5,709 bases of DNA, taken from NCBI GenBank assembly GCA_946614075.1, contig CAMOGO010000092.1, positions 1 to 5,709 on the forward strand, in the 5' to 3' direction. The notes below the pieces were generated by a model. That model searched no databases. It saw nothing but the letters and a program-made list of their open reading frames with translations, and was not told where the DNA came from. This stretch comes from an uncultured Lachnospiraceae bacterium (GTDB taxonomy: Bacteria > Bacillota_A > Clostridia > Lachnospirales > Lachnospiraceae). A program made the translations under genes and the position numbers. Of the stretch, positions 1-5,709 are shown in pieces (position 1 is the first letter of the stretch; the number at the start of each line of letters is the position of its first letter).

Positions 1-1372
1 TCTCGTCAAAGATGAGAGTCCCGTTGCGGTCCTTGTCGGCAAGTATCGCTTTGATGGCCAGCATGATCCTGCTGAGCTCGCCGCCGGACACGATCCGGCC
101 AAGGGGCAGAAGACTCTCGCCCGGGTTGGTCGCGATCTCGTACTCAATATCGTCAGCCCCGTCGGCAGATGGCTTTTTCTCGTCGAAACGGATGGAGAAC
201 CGCACGTCAAGAAAGTTCAGATCCTTCAGACCTTTTATGATCTCCTGCTCAAGCCCGTCGGCGCATTTACGGCGGATTTCCGTCAAATTCCGGCATTCTT
301 CGATAAGCGCCTTCTCCGCTTTTTTCAGCTCAGCCTGCGCCTTCCTGAGATTCTCCTCGTAATTCTGCAGCTCCAGAAGCTTTGCGCTCTGTTTCTCCTG
401 ATAGGCCAGGATGTCCTCGATCGTCTGCCCGTACCTGGATTTCATGTCGTTCAGCAGGTTCAGCCGCTCTTCGGTCTCGTGGAATGTCTCCTCGTCAAAC
501 CAGAGCGAATCCATGTACGAAGAGATCTCGCGGTTAAAGTCCTCCAGCAGCGCTTCGATGTCGGAGAGCGATGCATGGAGGGCGGAAAGATCCTCATCAT
601 ATTCCAGGAGCCTGCTCAGATCATGCACGGCGGTTCCGACAAGATCTGCCGCCATGCGCTCGCCGCCCGTCGCTTCGTGCACACTGTAGATCGTCTCGGA
701 GATCTTGCGGCTGTTCACCAGCTTGCGATATGTCTTTTCGAGCTCTTCGTCCTCACCGGGCTTCAGCGCCGCAGCCTCTATCTCGTTTACTTCAAACTCC
801 AGAAAAGCCGCTTCTCTCCTCCTCTTCTCCTCGTCCGTCTCGAAGGAGTCGAGATGCTTCTTTGCCCGTGTGTATTCGCGGTACGCCTCTTTGGTCCTCT
901 GCAGCGCGTCTTCGGTCTCCTTTCCGCCGTAGGCATCCAGGATCTGCAGCTGTTTGTCCCTGTAAAGAAGCGACTGGTGCTCGTGCTGTCCGTGTATGTC
1001 AAGAAGACACGCAGCGGCAGCCTTCATCTGGCTTACCGTGCCTGTCTCCCCGTTTATCCTGCAGACGCTCCTGCCCTCAGTGATCTTTCGGGTAAGAAGC
1101 ACCTGCCCCTCTTCTGTTTGTATCCCCAGATCCGCGAGTGACGATACGGTCCCGGGGTCATCTACCTGAAACAGCAGCTCCACAAGGGCACTGCTGCTGT
1201 TCTGACGTATCATTTCTTTTGATATTCTTCCTCCCAGGATCAGCTGCATGGATCCCAGCAGGATCGATTTGCCCGCGCCGGTCTCACCGGTAAGGATATT
1301 GAGGCCGCTGCCGAATTCCACATCGGCCTCCTCGATCAGGGCAAGATTTTTGACGTGCAGATTAACAAGCAT
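1..1372 (-). CDS. recN: DNA repair protein RecN, 3' end cut by the window edge
   Basis: This is an SMC-like ATPase of bacterial double-strand-break repair, thought to act on the nucleoid with RecA. The frame is open from the ATG at 1372 to the left edge, giving 457 codons of a protein that usually has about 550-570. Visible parts are an N-terminal ATPase half with Walker A GETGAGKS at residues 29-36, the RecN-typical HGQHEHQSLL at 127-136, a charged, heptad-rich stretch at about 155-380 that should form the coiled coil, and the ABC signature SGGELSR at 429-435. The last residues, TLIFDE (452-457), are the Walker B strand and catalytic Glu, so the window ends just where the family continues with roughly 100 more residues. 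The start is supported by an AAAGGGGA Shine-Dalgarno and the family N-terminus MLVNLHVKNLALIE. It follows argR by 21 nt. No LexA-type operator is seen upstream. The identification is secure. Confidence 0.97.
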   Translation of the reverse strand, partial: MLVNLHVKNLALIEEADVEFGSGLNILTGETGAGKSILLGSMQLILGGRISKEMIRQNSSSALVELLFQVDDPGTVSSLADLGIQTEEGQVLLTRKITEGRSVCRINGETGTVSQMKAAAACLLDIHGQHEHQSLLYRDKQLQILDAYGGKETEDALQRTKEAYREYTRAKKHLDSFETDEEKRRREAAFLEFEVNEIEAAALKPGEDEELEKTYRKLVNSRKISETIYSVHEATGGERMAADLVGTAVHDLSRLLEYDEDLSALHASLSDIEALLEDFNREISSYMDSLWFDEETFHETEERLNLLNDMKSRYGQTIEDILAYQEKQSAKLLELQNYEENLRKAQAELKKAEKALIEECRNLTEIRRKCADGLEQEIIKGLKDLNFLDVRFSIRFDEKKPSADGADDIEYEIATNPGESLLPLGRIVSGGELSRIMLAIKAILADKDRNGTLIFDE

Positions 1373-1382
1373 AACTTACGGG

Positions 1383-1390
1383 TCCCCTTT
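1383..1390 (-). promoter_or_regulatory. Shine-Dalgarno of recN
   Basis: Read on the minus strand this is AAAGGGGA, lying in the 21-nt argR-recN gap and ending 10 nt before the recN ATG. It supports the start at 1372 and suggests that recN is translated independently of argR. Confidence 0.75.
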
Positions 1391-1393
1391 CTG

Positions 1394-1843
1394 TCACCGC
1401 ACAAGAGCCAGCACACGTTCGGTCACCGTCTCGGCCTCGTCGTCGGTCCGAAGTGCGCACATGATCGTGTCATCCCCTGCGATGGAGCCCAGGATCTCGG
1501 GCCATTTCATCGCATCGAGCGCCGCGGCGACGCCCATGGCCATTCCGGGGACAGTTCGGATCACGACAAGATTGCGGGCCGCGTCGGCCGAAACTATGGC
1601 GTCCCTCATCACACGTGAATATTTATCCCCCGTATCGGGCGAAGGACTCTCGAGGATCGCGTAGCGCGATTTGCCGTCCTTGCCCGTAACTTTTGTCATA
1701 TTAAGTGCGCGTATGTCGCGCGAAATCGTGGCCTGCGTAACTTTAAAACCTGATTCATTGAGGCGCGAAGCCAGCTCCTCCTGTGTATCGATATTGTACT
1801 TGCGTATCAACTCTATGATTTTTTCATGTCTTGCAGATTTCAT
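1394..1843 (-). CDS. argR: Arginine repressor ArgR/AhrC
   Basis: This is an arginine-responsive DNA-binding regulator of arginine biosynthesis and catabolism that works as a hexamer in the cytoplasm. The 149-residue length is normal for the family. Residues 1-65 form the winged helix-turn-helix domain; the recognition-helix motif TQATISRDI at 36-44 carries the Ser-Arg pair used for ARG-box contact. Residues about 75-149 form the oligomerisation and arginine-binding domain, with GSIAGDDTI at 119-127; the Asp pair 124-125 corresponds to the residues that bind L-arginine in E. coli ArgR. The ATG overlaps the nadK stop in an ATGA, and a GGAGA Shine-Dalgarno lies 7 nt upstream. Its position before recN matches ahrC-recN in Bacillus subtilis. 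I see no complete ARG box in the window, so autoregulation is not indicated here. Firmicutes may carry several ArgR paralogues, so which regulon this copy serves is unknown. Confidence 0.97.
   Translation of the reverse strand: MKSARHEKIIELIRKYNIDTQEELASRLNESGFKVTQATISRDIRALNMTKVTGKDGKSRYAILESPSPDTGDKYSRVMRDAIVSADAARNLVVIRTVPGMAMGVAAALDAMKWPEILGSIAGDDTIMCALRTDDEAETVTERVLALVR
1840..1843 (-). other. nadK/argR stop-start overlap (ATGA)
   Basis: The minus strand reads ATGA here. ATG (1843-1841) starts argR and TGA (1842-1840) ends nadK. Such overlaps commonly couple translation, so argR synthesis probably depends partly on ribosomes finishing nadK. Confidence 0.9.
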
Positions 1844-2703
1844 CCACTGTTCTCCATTTTCTGTCTCAGAACTTCTACGAAGCTCAGGTGATTAAGTTTA
1901 AGTATCCTTGTGCGGTCCGTCGCCCGCCTGATGACGATGCGGTCGCCCGTGATCATCGGAATTTCCGTATCGCCGTCGAACGAAGCTATGGCCCTCTCCA
2001 CATCGCTGTGGCGGCCCTTGCCTATCTCTACCGTGATGGTATCCTCGGCCGGAAACACGACGCTTCGCGCATTGATGGTGTGAGGCGCCACCGCCGTCAT
2101 GATGATCATGGAACCGTTGGGCGATACCACAGGGCCTCCCGCCGAGAGGCTGTAGCCCGTAGAACCGGTCGGCGTGGAAACGATGATGCCGTCCGCGTTG
2201 TACGAATTGAGGTATACTCCGTTCACATAGTTTTTGAACCCGACCACTCTCAGGTGACCGTCTCGTGAAATAACCACATCGTTGAGGGCGATGTCGCGCC
2301 CCAGCATCCGGTCGCCCCGGTACACGGTGCCCGAGAGCATCATCCGCTCTTCGATCTCGTAATTATCGGCGATCAGTTTGTCCAGGGCTTCGAACACAGA
2401 ATCCCTGCTCACACCTGCCAGAAAGCCCAGATTGCCCATGTTGATGCCCAGCAGAGGAACGTCCACATGCACCATATCGCGTGCCGCCTGAAGCAGCGTG
2501 CCGTCGCCGCCAAGAACCAGGATGCATTCCGCGTCGCGGGGGATCAGGGAAGGATCGGTGTAACGATACTCCCCTTCCATCTTTCTTTCGGCCTGCCAGA
2601 TATCGCACCGGCAGCCTTTGCCGCGCAGATATTCCGCGATCCGGTCTGTGAGCACAAGACCTTCGTCCTTATCCGTGTTGGTTATAACGTAGTAGTTTTT
2701 CAT
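1840..2703 (-). CDS. nadK: NAD kinase (ATP/polyphosphate-NAD 3'... family, NadK/PpnK)
   Basis: This enzyme phosphorylates the 2'-hydroxyl of the adenosine ribose of NAD to give NADP, the only route to NADP in bacteria; it is cytosolic. At 287 residues it has the usual length. The N-terminal Rossmann-like part carries GGDGT at 65-69, with Asp67 as the expected catalytic residue, followed by GINMGNLGFLA (86-96). The second domain carries LNDVVISR (140-147) and the NAD-binding stretch around 171-193, with TPTGSTGYSLSAGGP. The ATG at 2703 was chosen because the protein then starts in typical fashion (MKNYYVITNT). An in-frame ATG at 2805 would add 34 Arg/Gly-rich residues that lie over tlyA and do not resemble the family. 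The gene follows tlyA by 17 nt with a modest GGGA Shine-Dalgarno and overlaps argR by 4 nt. Placement between tlyA and argR is a clostridial arrangement; B. subtilis keeps nadK elsewhere. Confidence 0.96.
   Translation of the reverse strand: MKNYYVITNTDKDEGLVLTDRIAEYLRGKGCRCDIWQAERKMEGEYRYTDPSLIPRDAECILVLGGDGTLLQAARDMVHVDVPLLGINMGNLGFLAGVSRDSVFEALDKLIADNYEIEERMMLSGTVYRGDRMLGRDIALNDVVISRDGHLRVVGFKNYVNGVYLNSYNADGIIVSTPTGSTGYSLSAGGPVVSPNGSMIIMTAVAPHTINARSVVFPAEDTITVEIGKGRHSDVERAIASFDGDTEIPMITGDRIVIRRATDRTRILKLNHLSFVEVLRQKMENSG
1851..1855 (-). promoter_or_regulatory. Shine-Dalgarno of argR, inside the nadK 3' end
   Basis: The minus strand reads GGAGA, 7 nt before the argR ATG. It lies within the last codons of nadK, which fits initiation or re-initiation at the overlapping ATGA. 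Confidence 0.65.
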
Positions 2704-2713
2704 GGTATGTATG

Positions 2714-2717
2714 TCCC
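2714..2717 (-). promoter_or_regulatory. Weak Shine-Dalgarno of nadK
   Basis: The minus strand reads GGGA, 10 nt before the ATG at 2703, in the 17-nt tlyA-nadK gap. It is short, but it favours this start over the longer in-frame ATG inside tlyA. Confidence 0.45.
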
Positions 2718-2720
2718 GTG

Positions 2721-3530
2721 TCAGTCGAGAGCCTGATGTGCTTCTTCTACGATCCGGGCGATCAGCCGGTCGTCCGGCCGCCGGCATTCCGCCTCTTCGC
2801 CGCACTTTCTTATGTGCATCAGATATTCAATGTTTCCTTCGGGCCCCTTGACCGGCGAGAAAGTAAGGCCCTGTACGTCAAAATGCAGGTCCGCCGCAAA
2901 GCCTGTCGTCCGTTCGATCACCTCGCGATGTACCGCAGGATCGCGCACGACGCCTTTTTTGCCCACCTTCTCGCGCCCCGCTTCGAACTGCGGTTTGATG
3001 AGGCAGACCATCCCGGCATTTTCCCTTAGGAGTTCCCGCGCGGGCGGAAGCACCTTGGAGAGCGAGATGAACGAAACATCGACCGAGGCAAAGTCGAGGG
3101 GTTCCCCGATGTCCTCGGGTTTTACGTAGCGGATGTTGGTGCGCTCCATGCACACGACACGCTCGTCGGAACGCAGAGACCAGTCGAGTTGTCCGTAGCC
3201 GACGTCCACGGCGTATACCTTTACCGCCCCGTTCTGCAGCATGCAGTCGGTGAATCCGCCCGTGGAAGCCCCGATGTCCATGCACACAAATCCGGTGAGC
3301 GAGAGGTCAAACTCCTTCATGGCTTTTGCCAGCTTGAGCCCTCCGCGGCTGACATACGGCAGGGCATTTCCGCGGACTTCGATCTTTACGTCGTCCTTAA
3401 ACATGGAGCCTGCCTTGTCCTCCTTCTCGCCGTTCACATAGACGTTTCCGGCCATGATCTCGGCCTTTGCCTTTTCTCTGGAAGGGCACAGTCCCCGTTC
3501 CGTTACGATGATATCCAGTCTTTTTTTCAT
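2721..3530 (-). CDS. tlyA: TlyA-family 16S/23S rRNA (cytidine-2'-O)-methyltransferase
   Basis: This is an SAM-dependent 2'-O-methyltransferase acting on ribosomal RNA; characterised TlyA proteins modify C1920 of 23S rRNA and, in the longer type, also C1409 of 16S rRNA. It has often been annotated as hemolysin A. Residues 1-60 form an S4 RNA-binding domain (KRLDIIVTERG, then SREKAKAEIMAGNVYVNG), joined by PYVSRGG to a FtsJ-like Rossmann domain. The SAM motif DIGASTGGFTD is at 85-95. A K-D-K-E catalytic set is visible as Lys66 (RGGLKL), Asp151 (SVDVSFISL), Lys179 (LIKPQFE) and Glu235 (NIEYLMH), each three positions below the tetrad I recall for M. tuberculosis TlyA. At 269 residues it is full length and close to the Mycobacterium protein. 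It starts 3 nt after the dxs stop with no good Shine-Dalgarno, so translation is probably coupled to dxs. Whether it modifies one or both rRNA sites cannot be told from the sequence. Confidence 0.94.
   Translation of the reverse strand: MKKRLDIIVTERGLCPSREKAKAEIMAGNVYVNGEKEDKAGSMFKDDVKIEVRGNALPYVSRGGLKLAKAMKEFDLSLTGFVCMDIGASTGGFTDCMLQNGAVKVYAVDVGYGQLDWSLRSDERVVCMERTNIRYVKPEDIGEPLDFASVDVSFISLSKVLPPARELLRENAGMVCLIKPQFEAGREKVGKKGVVRDPAVHREVIERTTGFAADLHFDVQGLTFSPVKGPEGNIEYLMHIRKCGEEAECRRPDDRLIARIVEEAHQALD
3521..3527 (-). repeat. A7 homopolymer immediately after the tlyA start codon
   Basis: The minus strand reads ATG followed by seven A and then G, covering codons 2-4 of tlyA (Lys-Lys-Arg). Such a tract can slip during replication or transcription. 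Here the reading frame is intact. Confidence 0.6.
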
Positions 3531-3533
3531 ATC

Positions 3534-5393
3534 TTATCTATCAGTCCAACATTCCCTTATCTTTTCTTCCACATCATATGAAGAAAGCCCGCATTCACGC
3601 AGAAGATTCTCCGATTTTCCGTGTGTGATAAACCTGTCGGGGAACGTCATATTCACAATTCCTGTATCAATTCTCTCGCTGTCAAGATAAGCTGCGACCA
3701 TGGAGCCGAAGCCACCCTGCAGCACTCCTTCTTCTACTGTAATGACGGCATCGTGTGTCTCGGCCAGCTTTTTAATAAGATCTGTATCGATCGGCTTTGC
3801 AAAACGCGCATTGACCACCGTCGGACAGATGCCTTCTTCTTTCAGCCGTTCTGCCGCCTCCAGACATACCTTCACACGGCTTCCCAGAGCGACCACGGCC
3901 ACTCGTTCTCCTTCGCAGACCACCTCGCCGCGGCCGTATTCGACAGGGCTAAACGAAGCGCGCTTATTGGCAGGACCTTTGGGATAGCGGATCGCACACG
4001 GTCCGTCAAGCTTGCAGGCCAGCTCCAGCATCTGCACAAGTTCGCTGCAGTTTGAAGGCGCCATCACCGTCATGTTGGGGATCATGGACAGGTATGTGAT
4101 GTCAAAGCATCCATGATGCGTCTCTCCGTCGGCCCCCACAATGCCTGCCCTGTCGAGGGCGAAGATCACATGAAGGTTCTGCATACAGACATCGTGTATG
4201 ATCTGGTCGATACCCCGCTGCAAAAAAGAGGAATACACCGCGACCACAGGGATCATCCCGCCCAGGGCCATGCCGGCAGCGAATGTCACCGCATGTTCCT
4301 CGGCAATGCCTACGTCGAAGAACCGGTCGGGGTATAAATGCGCAAACCTTTTGAGCCCCGTGCCTTCCGGCATGGCGGCGGTCACAGCGCAGAGATTATC
4401 GTATTTCTCCCCCAGTTCCGCCATGGCTTTGGAAAATACGTCGGTATACTGCGGATATTTCTTCTTTTCTTTTTGCTCTCCGGTCCTGATGTTGAATGGC
4501 CCCGTACCGTGGAACCGGTCGGGATGAAGCCTGGCCGGCTCGTATCCGTGCCCTTTTTCGGTCACCACATGGACCAGCACGGCTCCTTTAACTTTTTTTG
4601 CCTCGTTGAAGGCCCGCATCATCTGGCGCATATTGTGGCCGTCGACCGGACCCAGATAGGTGAGGCCCATGTTTTCAAAAAGCATGCCGGGAATGAACAG
4701 CTGCTTGATGCTGCTCTTTCCTCTGCGCACAGATTCGACGACTTTTTCCCCCACATAGGGCACTTTGTTGAGTGTTTTGGTCACGCCCATCTTCAGTCCG
4801 GTGTAGGTCTCTGCCGTCCTGATCACGCCCAGATAGCCGGACATGCCGCCTACGTTGCGTGAGATGGACATGTTGTTGTCGTTGAGCACGATGATAAAAT
4901 TGGTCTCGAGCAGCGCGGCATTGTTGAGGGCCTCGTAGGCCATTCCGCCGGTGAGCGCGCCGTCTCCGATGACCGAGACCACACGGTAAGATTTATGCAG
5001 GAGATCTCTGGCCTTTACGTATCCCAGCCCCGCCGAGACGGAATTTGAGCTGTGGCCTGTGTCGAAGGAATCGCAGCTGCTCTCGCATCTTTTTGGGAAA
5101 CCGGCAAGGCCGCCCTCCTGCCTCAGCGTGTCAAACCGGTCTTTCCGGCCGGTCAGGATCTTGTGTGTATAGGACTGGTGTCCCACGTCCCAGATCAGCT
5201 TGTCCTCAGGAAAATCGAGCACATTGTGAAGAGCCATGGTGAGTTCCACCGCTCCAAGGTTTGAAGCCAGATGTCCCCCTGTCTCCGACACGGACTCGAT
5301 CAGAAAATCCCTTATCTCATGTGCAAGTATCGGAAAATCTGCAAGCGGTATCTTTTTTATATCGTTTGGTCCGTTGATCTTTTCAAGAACCAT
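3534..5393 (-). CDS. dxs: 1-deoxy-D-xylulose-5-phosphate synthase (DXS)
   Basis: This is the thiamine-diphosphate enzyme that joins pyruvate and glyceraldehyde 3-phosphate, releasing CO2, to make DXP. It is the entry step of the MEP isoprenoid pathway and supplies thiamine and pyridoxal routes in some bacteria; it acts in the cytosol as a dimer. At 619 residues it is full length. The N-terminal ThDP domain shows GGHLASNLGAVEL with His41 (39-51), WDVGHQSYTHKILTGR (68-83), and the ThDP/metal motif GDG at 143-145 with the matching LNDNN at 170-174. The middle pyrimidine-binding domain has GIAEEHAVTFAAG (362-374), with Glu365 or Glu366 as the ThDP-activating glutamate, and DRAGIVGADGETHHG (414-428). 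The C-terminal transketolase-like domain spans about 490-610. The ATG at 5393 has a strong Shine-Dalgarno and gives the usual MVLEKINGPNDIK start. It lies 13 nt after ispA, its pathway partner. No internal defect is seen. Confidence 0.98.
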   Translation of the reverse strand: MVLEKINGPNDIKKIPLADFPILAHEIRDFLIESVSETGGHLASNLGAVELTMALHNVLDFPEDKLIWDVGHQSYTHKILTGRKDRFDTLRQEGGLAGFPKRCESSCDSFDTGHSSNSVSAGLGYVKARDLLHKSYRVVSVIGDGALTGGMAYEALNNAALLETNFIIVLNDNNMSISRNVGGMSGYLGVIRTAETYTGLKMGVTKTLNKVPYVGEKVVESVRRGKSSIKQLFIPGMLFENMGLTYLGPVDGHNMRQMMRAFNEAKKVKGAVLVHVVTEKGHGYEPARLHPDRFHGTGPFNIRTGEQKEKKKYPQYTDVFSKAMAELGEKYDNLCAVTAAMPEGTGLKRFAHLYPDRFFDVGIAEEHAVTFAAGMALGGMIPVVAVYSSFLQRGIDQIIHDVCMQNLHVIFALDRAGIVGADGETHHGCFDITYLSMIPNMTVMAPSNCSELVQMLELACKLDGPCAIRYPKGPANKRASFSPVEYGRGEVVCEGERVAVVALGSRVKVCLEAAERLKEEGICPTVVNARFAKPIDTDLIKKLAETHDAVITVEEGVLQGGFGSMVAAYLDSERIDTGIVNMTFPDRFITHGKSENLLRECGLSSYDVEEKIRECWTDR

Positions 5394-5397
5394 GGAA

Positions 5398-5405
5398 TCC
5401 CCTCT
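5398..5405 (-). promoter_or_regulatory. Strong Shine-Dalgarno of dxs
   Basis: The minus strand reads AGAGGGGA, ending 4 nt before the dxs ATG and filling most of the 13-nt ispA-dxs gap. It is the best ribosome-binding site in the window and fixes the dxs start at 5393. Confidence 0.8.
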
Positions 5406-5406
5406 T

Positions 5407-5709
5407 TCATTTGTCTCTGCTTATCATATACTGGATCAGAGACAGAATAAACTCATCGTCCCCACCCAAAGAACTGATAAGGACGGAGGCCTCACGCGTA
5501 AAGCGCAGCACCTCAAGCATGGAGGCTTCGACCCCGTGGATCGTCACATACGTAATTTTATGGTTTCGCTCGTCGCTGTGGACCGGCTTGCCCAGTTTTT
5601 CTTCATCGCCGATCACGTCCAGAATATCATCCCTGATCTGGAAGGCAAGGCCGATCATCCTGCCGGCTTTTTCCATCAGCGTGACGCTGCTCTTATCGGC
5701 ACCTGCCAG
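5407..5709 (-). CDS. ispA: Polyprenyl (farnesyl/geranyl) diphosphate synthase, C-terminal third only
   Basis: This is a trans-isoprenyl diphosphate synthase, which condenses isopentenyl diphosphate with allylic diphosphates to give geranyl or farnesyl diphosphate for quinone and cell-wall lipid carriers. Only the last 100 codons are present; the 5' end, with the first Asp-rich motif, lies beyond the right edge, and the family is usually about 290-300 residues. The fragment carries the second Asp-rich motif, FQIRDDILDVIGD (fragment residues 23-35, Asp27, Asp28 and Asp31), which binds magnesium and the diphosphate. It continues with the family-typical GDEEKLGKP and SDERNHKITYV and ends in a short helical tail LIQYMISRDK before TGA at 5409-5407. 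Its place directly before dxs matches ispA-dxs in Bacillus and Clostridia and supports a farnesyl or geranyl product. Chain length cannot be judged, because the determining residues lie near the missing first motif. Confidence 0.93.
   Translation of the reverse strand: MAGADKSSVTLMEKAGRMIGLAFQIRDDILDVIGDEEKLGKPVHSDERNHKITYVTIHGVEASMLEVLRFTREASVLISSLGGDDEFILSLIQYMISRDK

Noticed and set aside
479..1141. A 220-codon plus-strand reading frame antisense to recN, with further long plus-strand frames opposite argR, tlyA and dxs
   Set aside because: They lie exactly opposite strongly supported genes, have no recognisable protein features or Shine-Dalgarno, and their composition (Arg, Ser, His-rich) is what antisense reading of these genes gives.
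1616..1630. TGAATATTTAT resembling half of an ARG box
   Set aside because: The second half (ATTCA) is missing and the site lies in the middle of argR, not near a start.
1793..1798. TACAAT -10-like hexamer on the minus strand inside argR, which could serve recN
   Set aside because: There is no matching -35 at a usable distance and it lies within coding sequence.
2704..2805. N-terminal extension of nadK by 34 codons to an ATG at 2805
   Set aside because: It lies entirely over the tlyA 3' end, is Arg/Gly-rich and unlike NAD kinases, while the ATG at 2703 gives a normal family N-terminus and has a Shine-Dalgarno nearby.
3657..3685. Perfect TTGACA (-35) on the minus strand at 3685-3680, upstream of tlyA inside dxs
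   Set aside because: No -10 resembling TATAAT occurs at 16-18 nt; the hexamer is explained by dxs codons.
4461..4485. Low-complexity pyrimidine run (purine-rich on the coding strand) in dxs
   Set aside because: It simply encodes a short Lys/Glu-rich linker (around residues 307-312) between the first and second domains of DXS.
5356..5386. Promoter-like pair on the minus strand inside the dxs start: TTGAAA (5386-5381) and TATAAA (5361-5356)
   Set aside because: The spacer is 19 nt, the site lies in coding sequence just after the dxs ATG, and a transcript from it would lack the dxs start. It is likely chance in an AT-rich, Lys/Ile-coding stretch.

Overview
This window is a compact run of housekeeping genes, all read from the minus strand. 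It looks like part of a chromosome from a Gram-positive anaerobe of the Clostridia, with a Lachnospiraceae-like relative most probable. The basis is gene order (ispA-dxs-tlyA-nadK-argR-recN), the Firmicutes-type Shine-Dalgarno sequences, and proteins that read like clostridial family members. G+C is moderate to somewhat high, judged by eye and not counted. The taxon is an inference from synteny and protein character, not from a search.

In order of transcription, from high to low coordinates, the layout is as follows. The 3' end of ispA (prenyl diphosphate synthase, 5' end outside the window) occupies 5709-5407. dxs (1-deoxyxylulose-5-phosphate synthase) is 5393-3534, tlyA (S4-domain rRNA 2'-O-methyltransferase) is 3530-2721, nadK (NAD kinase) is 2703-1840, and argR (arginine repressor) is 1843-1394. 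recN (DNA-repair SMC-like ATPase) starts at 1372 and runs off the left edge, cut inside its Walker B motif. Gaps between genes are 13, 3, 17, -4 (overlap) and 21 nt, so only about 54 nt of the window is non-coding. I see no convincing promoter, terminator, RNA gene, repeat, mobile element or CRISPR array.

The spacing implies one polycistronic unit, entering from upstream of ispA and continuing past recN. DXS makes the first intermediate of the MEP isoprenoid pathway and IspA condenses its C5 products into longer prenyl diphosphates, so these two belong together metabolically. NadK makes NADP(H), which the next MEP enzyme (DXR) and arginine biosynthesis consume. ArgR controls arginine metabolism, TlyA modifies rRNA, and RecN acts in double-strand-break repair. 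The last three have no obvious biochemical link to isoprenoid synthesis, and the grouping is best read as a conserved Firmicutes gene neighbourhood. From the B. subtilis order (xseA-xseB-ispA-dxs-tlyA-like-argR-recN-spoIVB-spo0A), xseB would be expected upstream and possibly spoIVB/spo0A downstream.

I did not find an undescribed system. The points worth a second look are small: translational coupling at nadK/argR, tlyA starting 3 nt after dxs with no usable Shine-Dalgarno and an A7 tract just after its ATG, and argR lying inside an operon with no visible ARG box.
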